The notes under the pieces are model-generated. The model was given only the letters and a program-made list of their open reading frames with translations, did not search any database and was not told the DNA's origin. Shown here piece by piece: positions 1-8,878 of a stretch of DNA of 64,000 bases (positions are counted from its first letter, which is position 1; every line of letters starts with the position of its first letter). A program made the position numbers and the translations under genes. Origin of the DNA: Spirosoma montaniterrae (GTDB taxonomy: Bacteria > Bacteroidota > Bacteroidia > Cytophagales > Spirosomataceae); contig NZ_CP014263.1 of NCBI RefSeq assembly GCF_001988955.1, positions 5,020,501 through 5,084,500 of the forward strand, given 5' to 3'.

Positions 1-104
1 CCGATAGCGACGGAGAACTTGTGCCTATTGAACAAAAGGAGCTGATTCAACAGGTCGCGTCAGGCAAGGTGTTTGAAGCCACGCTGACAATTAACGTTGA
101 ATGA
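1..104 (+). CDS. C-terminal end of an unidentified protein (partial)
   Basis: An open frame enters from the window edge (first full codon at 3) and stops with TGA at 102-104, giving a 33-residue tail that begins DSDGELVPIEQKEL and ends TLTINVE. The amino-acid composition looks like genuine coding sequence, but the fragment is too short for me to assign a family. The stop codon lies inside the left arm of the long palindrome at 97-171, and the next gene converges on it from the other strand. Confidence 0.5.
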   Translation, partial: DSDGELVPIEQKELIQQVASGKVFEATLTINVE

Positions 105-171
105 TTGAGTGGTTGAATGATTGAATGTATCCTGCTACTCCATTCAATCATTCAACCACTCAATCATTCAA
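97..171. repeat. 31-bp perfect palindrome built of 8-base units
   Basis: Arms 97-127 and 141-171 are perfect reverse complements around a 13-base loop. Each arm is itself about four tandem copies of an 8-base unit close to TGAATGAT (98-105, 106-113 with two changes, 114-121, 122-127). It sits between two convergent genes and includes the stop codon of the upstream one, so it may act as a bidirectional terminator. The tandem-unit make-up is unlike an ordinary terminator and recurs with other units at 18085-18179 and 50552-50651. Confidence 0.85.
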
Positions 172-1737
172 TTACTGCGTTTCTTCGAGTGGCTGGAAAT
201 CTTTAAACGTGCGCTTGATTGCCTTATCGGTGGCTTCTTTTTTGCTTTGCCAGTTGGCATCTAATTCAAGCGCAACTAACCCGCTCAGGCTCATAGAATT
301 ACGGAATTCGTCGGATTTTTTGATAAACTCGCTGCTTCGGCGGGCCGATTTCAGCGCAAACTCACGAGCGAAGACGTCGCCTTTGTTTTGAAGTTCGCTT
401 TTTTTGCCCAGTACGTAATTGTATCGGTCAAGCAAATCCTTCATTGATTTACCGATTACTTCAGTTGCTTCGAGCGTACCCATCGTCAGCACCGCTGTGC
501 CACCAATGGCCGAAATCAGCCGCGAATTGGGCGAATTAACGGCTGGAGCTACGCCCGTTACGGCACCTAATGATGCATTAGCCACCGAGCGATTTCGTTT
601 GCCGCCTTTAGCCCGCTTATAATCACGCTTCAGCTCTTCTTCTTTTTCCGACAACTGCTCTACCAGCCCCCACGCCCGAACCAGCAATTGCCGGTACTGT
701 GCATAGTAATAACGATCTTTTTCGGCTTCGTTCACTGTGTTGAAGACCGTAAATGTAACCCGACGTTCTTCACGATTCTGTGATTTATCGAGCGCGAAAA
801 ACGTGATTTGCACGTCGAGCGAGTCGTGAGGGTCTTTAACGAAGTCGTAGCCCGGTTGCCAGATGAACTCATATTGGTTCTCTGTATTTTTCACCAACGC
901 CGTTTTAGGAATCTGCCGATTGTCGGATACGAAATCGAATGTAGCTACGTCATCTTCGCCATTAGGGTCCGACAGGTAGAATTTGAGATTGACCGTAGCA
1001 TTTTCGCGTAGCCGATAGTGCGTATCTTTCGGAATTACCTGCACCGTAGGCGGCAAATCCATCTGTGTTACCTCTATTTTCAGGCGACCTTTGGTACGGG
1101 CTTTTGTGGGTTGATCTTCGACCCAAAATTCAATATACTGCGGGGCCTGTTTTAACTTGTTAAACTGATTGAGCGACAAAGTCCAGTTCAATTCACCCTG
1201 CGACGTTAACTTGCTGCCTTCTGGCATTTGATCGGCAATCGGAATAAAAACGATTGGGTCGCCATCGTCGTCGCGCACTACCTGCGGCTCCATCTTATAC
1301 GCGTTCTGCGTCCGGTAGCTGACATAGAACGGGCGCAACTCACCAACAACCGGCGGTCGGTTCACGTGCAACACCCGAAACTCGACCGTCTGACTGGCCG
1401 AATGCCCACGTTGGTTATACACTTCAAAAGTTACCGGGAATCGTTTATTGGTTTGAATGCGTTCAACCAGGTCGAAGGAGGGCGTCCAGCTAAAATGGCC
1501 CAGCGAATCGAGTTGCATGCCTGCCTGCTTTTCCGAACCAAATCCAAACGTAAGCGTATCGGTTGGTCCGGCTCCGGTAGCTTTTAAATCAAACCGAACA
1601 GTGCCGCCTTCGGGCACTACGTTCCAGTTGGGTTGTGTCGGTAGAATCAGTTGGAGAGATTTGGTATCCTGCGCGTAGCCGCTTATGACAGTCAATGTCA
1701 GAAACGAATAAACCAGCGTACCGAATAGGCGCGTCAT
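172..1737 (-). CDS. Secreted protein with cadherin-like/Ig-like repeats
   Basis: This 521-residue protein starts with a signal peptide (cleavage near GYAQ, residue 22). It continues with three or four beta-sandwich modules carrying motifs such as RPPVVG, DDDGDPI and LPPTVQV, which are typical of cadherin-like or putative-Ig repeats. The last 170 residues are charged and helical (KEEELKRDYKRAKGGKRNRS) and include a short hydrophobic patch. I infer an exported, envelope-associated protein. It lies downstream of the skp genes but has its own promoter-like -7 box (1771-1778), and a terminator separates it from skp. Function is unknown; the position suggests an envelope role. Confidence 0.7.
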   Translation of the reverse strand: MTRLFGTLVYSFLTLTVISGYAQDTKSLQLILPTQPNWNVVPEGGTVRFDLKATGAGPTDTLTFGFGSEKQAGMQLDSLGHFSWTPSFDLVERIQTNKRFPVTFEVYNQRGHSASQTVEFRVLHVNRPPVVGELRPFYVSYRTQNAYKMEPQVVRDDDGDPIVFIPIADQMPEGSKLTSQGELNWTLSLNQFNKLKQAPQYIEFWVEDQPTKARTKGRLKIEVTQMDLPPTVQVIPKDTHYRLRENATVNLKFYLSDPNGEDDVATFDFVSDNRQIPKTALVKNTENQYEFIWQPGYDFVKDPHDSLDVQITFFALDKSQNREERRVTFTVFNTVNEAEKDRYYYAQYRQLLVRAWGLVEQLSEKEEELKRDYKRAKGGKRNRSVANASLGAVTGVAPAVNSPNSRLISAIGGTAVLTMGTLEATEVIGKSMKDLLDRYNYVLGKKSELQNKGDVFAREFALKSARRSSEFIKKSDEFRNSMSLSGLVALELDANWQSKKEATDKAIKRTFKDFQPLEETQ

Positions 1738-1770
1738 AGATGGTTAAGAATGGTATTACCTTAGAAAACG

Positions 1771-1778
1771 CAAAAGTA
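1771..1778 (-). promoter_or_regulatory. Bacteroidota -7 promoter element
   Basis: On the minus strand this reads TACTTTTG, matching the TAnnTTTG -7 consensus of Bacteroidota housekeeping promoters. It lies 33 bases before the ATG of the cadherin-like gene. I did not find a clear -33 TTG at the expected distance, so only the -7 box is supported. Confidence 0.45.
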
Positions 1779-1888
1779 AAGCCAAGATTTTGCAGAAGGC
1801 TAATTCTGTCTACCCTTTTACACTTTTCTTAGCAAGCAGACTGTATTAACGCAAAAAAATTAAACTATTCCGGGAAATAGGCCAATAA

Positions 1889-1917
1889 AAAAAGCCCTTC
1901 TATACAAAGAGCTTTTT
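1889..1917 (-). terminator. Rho-independent terminator after skp
   Basis: AAAAAGC at 1889-1895 pairs with GCTTTTT at 1911-1917, and the stem extends inward by CTT/AAG past a mismatch. Read on the minus strand the hairpin ends in a T run. It lies just downstream of the second skp gene (stop at 1941) and upstream of the promoter of the next gene. Confidence 0.6.
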
Positions 1918-1940
1918 CTATGGCAACCTGCTAAACAACC

Positions 1941-2588
1941 TTAGTTTTTCTTCGGGGCCGTTTGGGCAGGAGCTGTACTGCCACCTGCCGTAGCAGGCTT
2001 GGCCGCAGCCGCAGCTTTAGCCGGGTCGATGCCTAACTTGCGCAGAACCAGTTCCGTGATGTTGTTCTCTTCAGGAGCAACGAGCAGAATGGGAATCGTG
2101 TTGGCACCAGCGTCGAGGTTAAACACATACTGGAAACCGCTTTCTTTAGCTACCGCATCGATGGCCTTTTGAATCTTCTGCACCACCGGATTCACTAATT
2201 GCTGATACTTATTTTGCAGCGATTGCTCTGCCGTGCGGCTGAACTCCTGAATGCGTTGTTGGAGACCCTGCAACTCGGTTTCGCGATCTTTGCGGATCAC
2301 GTCCGACATTTGCGCGGCTCCTTTTTCATAGGCACTATACTTGTCTTCCAGTTCTTTCTGCATCCGCTTCAGTTCATTTTCCGACTGCGTCCGCTGAATA
2401 GTCAACTGATTTTGAATATCTTTTGCTTCAGGCGTCTGGCTCAGTACATAATCGATATTCGTATAACCTAACTTCAGCGGCCCGGCTGCCGAGGCAGTGG
2501 TGGTCGCGGTTGTTGAGGTTTGAGCCTGGGCGTTCAGGCCGCCCAACAGCAGGGCTGCGGCAAACGCCATGACGAGGTTTTTCTTCAT
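1941..2588 (-). CDS. skp: OmpH/Skp family periplasmic chaperone
   Basis: This 215-residue protein has a signal peptide ending near LNAQAQ. It then has the Skp core: a short beta strand (KLGYTNIDYVLSQTPEA), a long coiled-coil hairpin of about 80 residues rich in K, E and Q, and the closing strand FQYVFNLD. The tail is low-complexity (Ala/Pro/Thr) and ends in PKKN. Skp proteins hold unfolded outer-membrane proteins in the periplasm on the way to BamA. It is the second of two tandem copies downstream of bamA, 20 bases after its paralogue, an arrangement common in Bacteroidota. Confidence 0.85.
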   Translation of the reverse strand: MKKNLVMAFAAALLLGGLNAQAQTSTTATTTASAAGPLKLGYTNIDYVLSQTPEAKDIQNQLTIQRTQSENELKRMQKELEDKYSAYEKGAAQMSDVIRKDRETELQGLQQRIQEFSRTAEQSLQNKYQQLVNPVVQKIQKAIDAVAKESGFQYVFNLDAGANTIPILLVAPEENNITELVLRKLGIDPAKAAAAAKPATAGGSTAPAQTAPKKN

Positions 2589-2608
2589 CTCGAATTTGCT
2601 TGTTTGTA

Positions 2609-3184
2609 TTACTTTGGATTTGTGATTGCTTTGTTGGCTGGGTTAGTTCCGGGCGTGCCCTTGCTGGCACCGTCGAGTCCTAACTCTTCCATGACGTAGT
2701 CGGTATAATCGTGACGCGGATTAGTATAGAGCATAACAAAATCAGACGCCTTATCGAACATAAAATCTAATTTTTTTTGCACGGATACTTTCTCAATTGC
2801 CCGATTCACCAATTCCATCGGTGCTTTCATGAGTTCCTTCTTTTTTTGGAAGAGCAGACCCTCATACCCAAACACCCGGTTGTTGTACTCGCGTGCTTCG
2901 CGTTCTTTTTCGCTCATCACGCGTTGCCGTTCGCGCTTCATGTCTTCGGTCAGCAGAATTTCTTCAGCCTGATAAGCGCGTTGCAGTTTTTCGATCTCAA
3001 CGTACTTATCCTGAATGTCTTTCGACCACTTATCGGTGAATTTGTCAATCTCGCCTAACGCCTTCTGGTATTCAGGCATCTTGCTGAAAACAAACTCTGT
3101 ATCGACATAACCGAACTTCTGCGCCTGTGCCGGAACACTCAGGCAAACGGCCCACAAAATTACGAAAAACAGGACTTTATTCAT
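2609..3184 (-). CDS. skp: OmpH/Skp family periplasmic chaperone (first copy)
   Basis: This is a 191-residue paralogue of the next gene, with signal peptide MNKVLFFVILWAVCLSVPAQ, the Skp opening strand KFGYVDTEFVFSKMPEY and a central coiled coil. I chose the ATG at 3184. The frame extends to a GTG at 3196, but that would add four residues before a good signal peptide. Its place between bamA and the second skp suggests co-expression with the outer-membrane assembly machinery. The 140 bases before it contain a small hairpin (3287-3301) that could modulate read-through from bamA. Confidence 0.85.
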   Translation of the reverse strand: MNKVLFFVILWAVCLSVPAQAQKFGYVDTEFVFSKMPEYQKALGEIDKFTDKWSKDIQDKYVEIEKLQRAYQAEEILLTEDMKRERQRVMSEKEREAREYNNRVFGYEGLLFQKKKELMKAPMELVNRAIEKVSVQKKLDFMFDKASDFVMLYTNPRHDYTDYVMEELGLDGASKGTPGTNPANKAITNPK

Positions 3185-3324
3185 CGGTAACTGCACAAAA
3201 ATTACGGGAAGTTGTTGATTGTCAGTTTCGATTACCTAACGCCCAAATTCATGGGTTAGATATATTCTATGGCGGAAGGTTTAACTGATGACTTTGTCAT
3301 CCGACGATAGGAGGGATAACAAAA

Positions 3325-5919
3325 TTATCTGAACTGCTGACCAATCGTGAAGTGGAACTGACCCGACGGCCCGGTTTTACCAGCCGCTGGCAGTGGGTCG
3401 AACCCGTAGCCGTAGTCAATACCAATCAGACCAAAAGCAGGCATGAAAATCCGCGCGCCAAAACCAGCCGACCGCTTCAAATCGAACGGGTTAAACTGCT
3501 TATAGCTGCCCCAGTTGTTGCCCGCTTCCAGAAAGCCCAGCACAAAAATCGTAGCCGACGGATTGAGCGAAACCGGATAGCGAAGTTCGGCAATGAACTT
3601 GTTGTAGACCACGCCACCGCGTGCGGCCTCCGTAGGCGTGGGCGTCCGGTCATAGTCAGCCGTGAACACGCTGCGGTCATTGTACCCGCGCAGACCAATA
3701 ATGTCCTGCGCCAGCGCAAATTGCCCCTGTCCGGCCAATCCGGCACCGCCCAGTACAAACCGCTCGAATGGGCCGATTTCCGTTCGTTTGTTGTAATTGC
3801 CCAAGAAGCCCATATGAGCGCGGGCATTCAGTACTAATTTACCAAACACCGTCTGGAACCAACTGGCGTCGAACATCCATTTGTGGTACTCAACCAACTT
3901 GAACCGATCTTCCGGCTTTTCAATAGCCGCCGTATTACGGAACACCGACCAGGGGGGCGTAAACGAACCGCTTAGCGAAAACGACGAACCGCCACGCGGA
4001 AACTGCGGATTGTCGATGCTGTTGCGGGCTAATGTCGTATTGAACGTGATATTGTTCGATACGCCACTGTCGAAGCCTGGAATCTGGAACACGTTGTAAC
4101 GATCCAGCACATACCGCTGATACGTAATCGAGTTGCTGAGCGAGAAAAAGTCATCGGGCACCCGCAACTGCCGACCTAAGCCCACCGTAAATGCCGTATT
4201 CTGGAATGAACCCGTCGGTGCCCGGCCCCGTAGCGGCTGAAACTGGGTACGCGGGTCGAGCGGATCGAAAAAGGTTTGGAAAACGGTGTGGCTGGCACTA
4301 ACCGATAGGGCGTTCGGTTTGCGACCACCTAACCACGGCTCGGTAAACGATAGCGAATACACCTGAAACTGCCGCCCGTTGGCCTGAAAGCGCAATTGCA
4401 CCCGTTGCCCATCGCCCGCTGGCAGTGGACGCCATGCACTGAAGTTCGGAATGTTCCGGGCCGAGAAGTTGTTGAACGTTAAGCCCAGCGTACCGACAAA
4501 GCCTACAAAGCCGCCCCAACCACCCGATAGTTCGATCTGGTCCGATGGTTTTTCTTCGACGGTATATTCAATGTCAACCGTTCCATCGTTCTGTGGTACG
4601 GGGTTGATACCGATTTTTTCGGGGTCGAAATAGCCCAGTGTAGACAGTTCGCGCTGGGTACGAATCAGGTTCGTTTTCGAGAATTTCTGGCCGGGCAGCG
4701 TCCGAATGGTCCGCATCACGACATGGTCGCTGGTTTTGGTGTTGCCGTTCAGAATCACCCGGTTAATAGTAGCCTGCTTGCCCTCGAAAACGCGGATTTC
4801 CAGATCAATCGAGTCGCCATCGATCATTTTCTCGACCGGCTGAGCATTGTAATACAGGTAGCCATCGTCCATGTAGAGCGAACTCAAATCTTGGCCGGGG
4901 TTGCCGTTCAGTTTCTTTTCGAGGTCTTCGGGGTTATACACGTCGCCTTTGCTGATGCCCAGCACTTCACGCAGCCGGGCAGCCGGGTAGAGGTAGTTGC
5001 CCGAAAAGTCGATGTTGCGATAGTAATATTTCTGCCCTTCATTCAGGTTCATGTTGAGCGAAATAGTTCGCCCACCTGCATTAATCACACTGTCGCTCTC
5101 AATGACGGCATCGCGGTAGCCAAGCTTGTTGAGATATGCAATCAGCTTCTGCTTATCTTCTTCGTACTTTTTCGGCACAAACTTCGACGGGCTGAAGAGC
5201 CGCCCAAAACGCATTTCTTTCGTATTCTTCAGCTTCAGCCGAATAGCCGACTCATCGACCTCGTTAAGACCCTGAAAGTTAATTTTGGCGATTTTTACTT
5301 TCTGGCCTTTATCGACCAACACGCGCATGGTAGCGTTGTTACGGGTGCTGTCGGGAATGGTTGTGATGCGGACTTTGGTGTTCAGATAGCCTTTGTCGAC
5401 AAAGAATTTCCGAACGGCCATCTGGGTATTTTTGGTAATCGTGTTGGTCACGATTTTGCCCAGATTGAGTTTTACTTTGTCTTTAAGCTGATCCTGTTCG
5501 CCTTTTTTCACGCCCATAAACGACACCCGGTAAAGCCGGGGCCGCTCCTGCACCCGGAACATGAGCGTTATTTTGTTGTCGTTGACATTCGTGGCAAACA
5601 TCTCCACGTTATCGAGCAGACCCGATTCCATGAGCTTACGAACAGCAGAACCAACAGCTTCGCCAGGAATACGTATTTTATCACCTACTTTCAGGCCCGA
5701 CAGCGATACCAGCGAATTTGGGTCAAGGTAACGCGTACCCGTCACGGTCATAGCGGCAATCTGGTATTCTTTTGGGCTGGCATAGTTGAGCAGCGCATTC
5801 GTATCGTCGGTCGGTGTTTCAGGACCGCGCCCTACGCCCACGCGTACCTGTGCCTGACCGGGCAGCAGACTACCGAGTACCAGAACGGCGCCGATGATGT
5901 ACTTTAGATGGTGTTTCAA
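3325..5919 (-). CDS. bamA: BamA, outer-membrane protein assembly factor
   Basis: This 864-residue Omp85 protein has a signal peptide (cleavage after GQAQ). Five POTRA-type repeats follow, each with a strand-helix-helix-strand pattern and phrases such as VSFMGVKKGEQDQL and VILNGNTKTSDHV. The C-terminal beta-barrel ends in aromatic QFHFTIGQQFR. The loop motif LRGYND in the barrel matches the conserved (V/I/L)RG(F/Y) of the sixth loop. BamA inserts barrel proteins into the outer membrane. It lies between uppS and two skp chaperone genes, the usual Bacteroidota order, and the 10-base gap to uppS indicates one operon. Confidence 0.95.
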   Translation of the reverse strand: MKHHLKYIIGAVLVLGSLLPGQAQVRVGVGRGPETPTDDTNALLNYASPKEYQIAAMTVTGTRYLDPNSLVSLSGLKVGDKIRIPGEAVGSAVRKLMESGLLDNVEMFATNVNDNKITLMFRVQERPRLYRVSFMGVKKGEQDQLKDKVKLNLGKIVTNTITKNTQMAVRKFFVDKGYLNTKVRITTIPDSTRNNATMRVLVDKGQKVKIAKINFQGLNEVDESAIRLKLKNTKEMRFGRLFSPSKFVPKKYEEDKQKLIAYLNKLGYRDAVIESDSVINAGGRTISLNMNLNEGQKYYYRNIDFSGNYLYPAARLREVLGISKGDVYNPEDLEKKLNGNPGQDLSSLYMDDGYLYYNAQPVEKMIDGDSIDLEIRVFEGKQATINRVILNGNTKTSDHVVMRTIRTLPGQKFSKTNLIRTQRELSTLGYFDPEKIGINPVPQNDGTVDIEYTVEEKPSDQIELSGGWGGFVGFVGTLGLTFNNFSARNIPNFSAWRPLPAGDGQRVQLRFQANGRQFQVYSLSFTEPWLGGRKPNALSVSASHTVFQTFFDPLDPRTQFQPLRGRAPTGSFQNTAFTVGLGRQLRVPDDFFSLSNSITYQRYVLDRYNVFQIPGFDSGVSNNITFNTTLARNSIDNPQFPRGGSSFSLSGSFTPPWSVFRNTAAIEKPEDRFKLVEYHKWMFDASWFQTVFGKLVLNARAHMGFLGNYNKRTEIGPFERFVLGGAGLAGQGQFALAQDIIGLRGYNDRSVFTADYDRTPTPTEAARGGVVYNKFIAELRYPVSLNPSATIFVLGFLEAGNNWGSYKQFNPFDLKRSAGFGARIFMPAFGLIGIDYGYGFDPLPAAGKTGPSGQFHFTIGQQFR

Positions 5920-5929
5920 TGTCTTGTAA

Positions 5930-6667
5930 TTATTTCACTAACTGTTCACTCGTTTTGCCAAATCGGCGTTCGCGTTGCTGATAGCTTAGCAGAGCTTCGT
6001 GCAAATGCTTTTTGCGGAAATCGGGCCAAAGCACATCGGGCATGTATAGTTCCGAATAAGCCAGTTGCCAGAGCAGAAAGTTGCTGATTCGCATTTCGCC
6101 ACTGGTCCGAATCATCAATTCAGGATCGGGTATGCCACCCGTAGTAAGATGCTGACTGAATAGCATCTCGTCAATATCATCGGGTGTTATGTGTCCGTCG
6201 CGTACCTGAGCGGCCAACTGCCGTGCTGCCTCCAGAATTTCCCATCGGCCACTGTAGCTCAGGGCCAGAATCAGTGTCAGACCTGTATTATGGCTGGTTT
6301 CGCGGATGGCTTCGGCCAGTTCGCGCTGACAGTCTTTGGGCAGGCTTTCGGTGTTACCGATGGTTGCCAGCCGCACATTGTTGTCCATCAGTGTTTTTAT
6401 CTCGTCGCGAATTGTGTGTACCAGCAAAGTCATCAGTGCATCGACTTCAAACTTGGGGCGGTTCCAGTTTTCGGTCGAAAACGCGTAAAGTGTCAGGTAC
6501 TTAATTCCCAATTCGGCACATCCCTCCGTTACTTCTCGCACGGCCTTGATAGCGTTGCGATGCCCAAACACCCGCGCGGCTCCCTGCCGTTTGGCCCAGC
6601 GTCCGTTTCCGTCCATGATAACGGCTATGTGCTGGGGCAGATTGCCCGGCTCTATGTCTTCTTTCAT
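5930..6667 (-). CDS. uppS: Isoprenyl transferase (undecaprenyl diphosphate synthase)
   Basis: This 245-residue cis-prenyltransferase carries the signature HIAVIMDGNGRWAK with the catalytic Asp at residue 19. It also has the motif YAFSTENWNRP and the C-terminal RTSGEMRISNFLLWQ block, whose arginines bind diphosphate. The enzyme condenses isopentenyl diphosphate units into the C55 lipid carrier used for peptidoglycan and surface glycans. It heads the minus-strand cluster with bamA and skp. A TATCTTCG box on the minus strand (6704-6711) resembles a -7 element and lies back-to-back with the promoter of the divergent fasciclin gene. Confidence 0.95.
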   Translation of the reverse strand: MKEDIEPGNLPQHIAVIMDGNGRWAKRQGAARVFGHRNAIKAVREVTEGCAELGIKYLTLYAFSTENWNRPKFEVDALMTLLVHTIRDEIKTLMDNNVRLATIGNTESLPKDCQRELAEAIRETSHNTGLTLILALSYSGRWEILEAARQLAAQVRDGHITPDDIDEMLFSQHLTTGGIPDPELMIRTSGEMRISNFLLWQLAYSELYMPDVLWPDFRKKHLHEALLSYQQRERRFGKTSEQLVK

Positions 6668-6748
6668 CCCAATTGGGGAAATTTAAGAGTATTTAACAAA
6701 CCGCGAAGATACGGATTTTCAGCGGTTAGTCTGTTTAAAGTTTCCGCG

Positions 6749-6756
6749 TACTTTTG
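6749..6756 (+). promoter_or_regulatory. -7 promoter element abutting the start codon
   Basis: TACTTTTG matches TAnnTTTG and ends only four bases before the ATG at 6761. With the usual spacing, transcription would begin at or next to the A of the start codon, giving a leaderless mRNA. The same arrangement is seen at 21783, 37068 and 54968. Confidence 0.55.
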
Positions 6757-6760
6757 CTCT

Positions 6761-7729
6761 ATGAATACCATATTGACTCAATGGCAACGACTAACTGCAC
6801 TCGTTTGTGTAGTACTAACCGCGTTTGGCTGTCAGCAGAATGACGACGCTGTGGCAACGCCTAAAACAATAACTGATCTGGTTCTTGAAGACAGTCAGTT
6901 CAGTCTATTGCGGGCGGCTGTCCAGTATGCCGAAGCCGGCGATGCGCTGAAAGCGGGCAACCTCACGCTGTTTGCTCCCAACGATGCCGCTTTTCAGGCG
7001 TCGGGCCTGACCGAAGCGGCTATTCGGTCGCTGCCCAAAGAGCAGGTGCGTACCCTTGTGATGTATCACGTACTGGCGTCGCCCGTGTCGTCAACGGCGG
7101 TGCCGCCGGGGCAGAACTCGGTGCAAATGGCGAGCCGGGGTGTGGCCTATCTGAACCGAACCAATTCTGGCGGTTTAGGTAATACTACGGCGTTACTTTT
7201 TATCAACAACGCACAGATAACCCGGCCCGATTTGGTAGCCACCAACGGCTATGTACACGTTATCGACCGGGTGTTGACGCCCTCGGCAGGCAGCCTGCTC
7301 GAAAGTATTCAGGCAAACCCGAACCTGACGTTTCTGGCGGCTGCCATTCGGCGGATTGGTGAGCCTACAACTCTACCGTTTCTGACAAGAGCCAGTTCGA
7401 CCAGTACTTTTACGTTATTCGCGCCCAACGATGCGGCTTTCCGGGCCGATAGCCGGTTTGGTTCGCTGGCTGCCATTGAAGCGGCCAATCCGCAAACGCT
7501 CGCCAATGCGCTGCTCTATCACACCGTATCGGGTGTAGTGTTCTCGAACCAGTTGCAAACCGGCACCGTTGCCACGTTGTTGACCAATACCCGCCTGACG
7601 CTGACCGTTACAACCAATCAGATTTCGGTGAAAGGTAATCGAAATGCCACAGCCGCCACCATCCGAACGCCCGACCTGGTGGCTACAAACGGGGTCCTGC
7701 ATATTGTTGACCAAGTGCTGATTCCGTAA
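6761..7729 (+). CDS. Lipoprotein with two fasciclin (FAS1) domains
   Basis: This 322-residue protein has a lipoprotein signal peptide (VVLTAFGC, Cys near residue 24). Two FAS1 domains follow, each with the H1-type motif TLFAPNDAAF and the H2-type block TNGYVHVIDRVL or TNGVLHIVDQVL. FAS1 domains mediate adhesion and are common on Bacteroidota surfaces. The open frame extends upstream of 6761, but the ATG there gives the correct lipoprotein signal and follows the promoter directly. The next gene starts 14 bases downstream. Confidence 0.85.
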   Translation: MNTILTQWQRLTALVCVVLTAFGCQQNDDAVATPKTITDLVLEDSQFSLLRAAVQYAEAGDALKAGNLTLFAPNDAAFQASGLTEAAIRSLPKEQVRTLVMYHVLASPVSSTAVPPGQNSVQMASRGVAYLNRTNSGGLGNTTALLFINNAQITRPDLVATNGYVHVIDRVLTPSAGSLLESIQANPNLTFLAAAIRRIGEPTTLPFLTRASSTSTFTLFAPNDAAFRADSRFGSLAAIEAANPQTLANALLYHTVSGVVFSNQLQTGTVATLLTNTRLTLTVTTNQISVKGNRNATAATIRTPDLVATNGVLHIVDQVLIP

Positions 7730-7743
7730 CACCTCAAAAACTC

Positions 7744-8811
7744 ATGCTCTCAAAAATTCTTCTCATTCTGCTCGTTGTTCTGCTGCTATTCGTGCTGATT
7801 AGCATAGGCATAGGTTATACGATTTCAGCACCTCGCTACAAAGGACCAATCAGCGACCATTTCGATGGGAACGAATTTTTTACCCCCAACGCACCGAAGC
7901 CGGGCGGGTTCAAAGAAGTAATTGGCTGGCAACTGAACCACGAGCGAACTCAGCCGTGGGGCGCGTTTCACAACAACCAGCCCGGCCCACCGCCACCCGC
8001 CCGCGTATCCGGCGACCCAGTGCGTGTGACGTTCGTTAATCATTCAACGGTGTTACTGCAATTCGACGGGCTAAACGTGCTGACCGACCCTATCTACGAG
8101 CAGCGGGTTAGTCCGTTTTCATTTGCCGGCCCGAAGCGAAACTGCCCACCCGGTGTTCGGTTTGAGGATTTACCCAAAATTGACCTGCTGCTGCTGAGTC
8201 ATAACCACTGGGATCACCTGGAAATTGGCACGGTAAAAAAACTCTGCGCCCGCGACCAGCCGCGCATAGTATGTCCGCTGGGTGTAAAAGCCTTTCTGGA
8301 GCAGCACGGTTGTCAGAACGTCAGTGAACTCGACTGGCAGCAGTCGGTCAGCCTGAACCCGCAAACTACCGTTCACTGCGTACCGGCGCAGCACTTTTCG
8401 GGTCGGGGCCTGTTCGACCGGAACGGAACGCTTTGGGCAGGCTATGTGGTTGATAATAAGACGGCTGGGAAATTATATTTCGCCGGTGACTCCGGGTATG
8501 GGCCGCATTTTCGGGCCATTGGCGAGCAGTTCGGGCCGTTGCGGCTGGCCCTCATTCCAATTGGTGCGTATAAGCCCAACTGGTTTATGTCGCCGGTGCA
8601 TTGCAACCCTGCCGAGGCTGTGCAAATACACGAAGACGTGCGTTCGGAGCAGAGCGTTGCCATTCATTTCGGTACGTTTCCGCTGGCCGACGATGGCGAA
8701 ACCGAACCCGTCGATGATTTACGGAAAGCCCTGATAGCGAAGAATATACCAGCCCAGCGATTCCGGGCGTTGAAAGCAGGAGAGGGATTTATTTTGAATT
8801 CCCGCCCATGA
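7744..8811 (+). CDS. Metallo-beta-lactamase-fold hydrolase, NAPE-PLD/RomA type
   Basis: This 355-residue protein starts with a transmembrane helix (residues 4-26). The MBL-fold domain carries the zinc motif SHNHWDH near residues 152-158, a further AQHFSGRG histidine, the FAGDSGYG strand and a late AIHFGTF histidine. The N-terminal VTFVNHSTVLLQFDGLNVLTDP block is characteristic of the N-acyl-phosphatidylethanolamine phospholipase D/UlaG-like branch. I infer a membrane-anchored zinc hydrolase, possibly acting on phospholipids; the substrate is not determined. It follows the fasciclin gene by 14 bases and may share its transcript. Confidence 0.8.
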   Translation: MLSKILLILLVVLLLFVLISIGIGYTISAPRYKGPISDHFDGNEFFTPNAPKPGGFKEVIGWQLNHERTQPWGAFHNNQPGPPPPARVSGDPVRVTFVNHSTVLLQFDGLNVLTDPIYEQRVSPFSFAGPKRNCPPGVRFEDLPKIDLLLLSHNHWDHLEIGTVKKLCARDQPRIVCPLGVKAFLEQHGCQNVSELDWQQSVSLNPQTTVHCVPAQHFSGRGLFDRNGTLWAGYVVDNKTAGKLYFAGDSGYGPHFRAIGEQFGPLRLALIPIGAYKPNWFMSPVHCNPAEAVQIHEDVRSEQSVAIHFGTFPLADDGETEPVDDLRKALIAKNIPAQRFRALKAGEGFILNSRP

Positions 8812-8878
8812 ATTGCAACCCTTTTTATCGGGTTTTGGTCAGTATACAGGGTACGCGTCGAATTGAAGACATCATTTC

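Noticed and set aside
4723..5907. Plus-strand 394-codon open frame
   Set aside because: It lies entirely inside bamA on the other strand and has no family resemblance; it is a shadow of the strong codon bias of bamA.
6191..6760. Long upstream extension of the fasciclin gene frame
   Set aside because: It overlaps uppS on the other strand and lacks homology; the ATG at 6761 gives a good lipoprotein signal directly after a promoter box.
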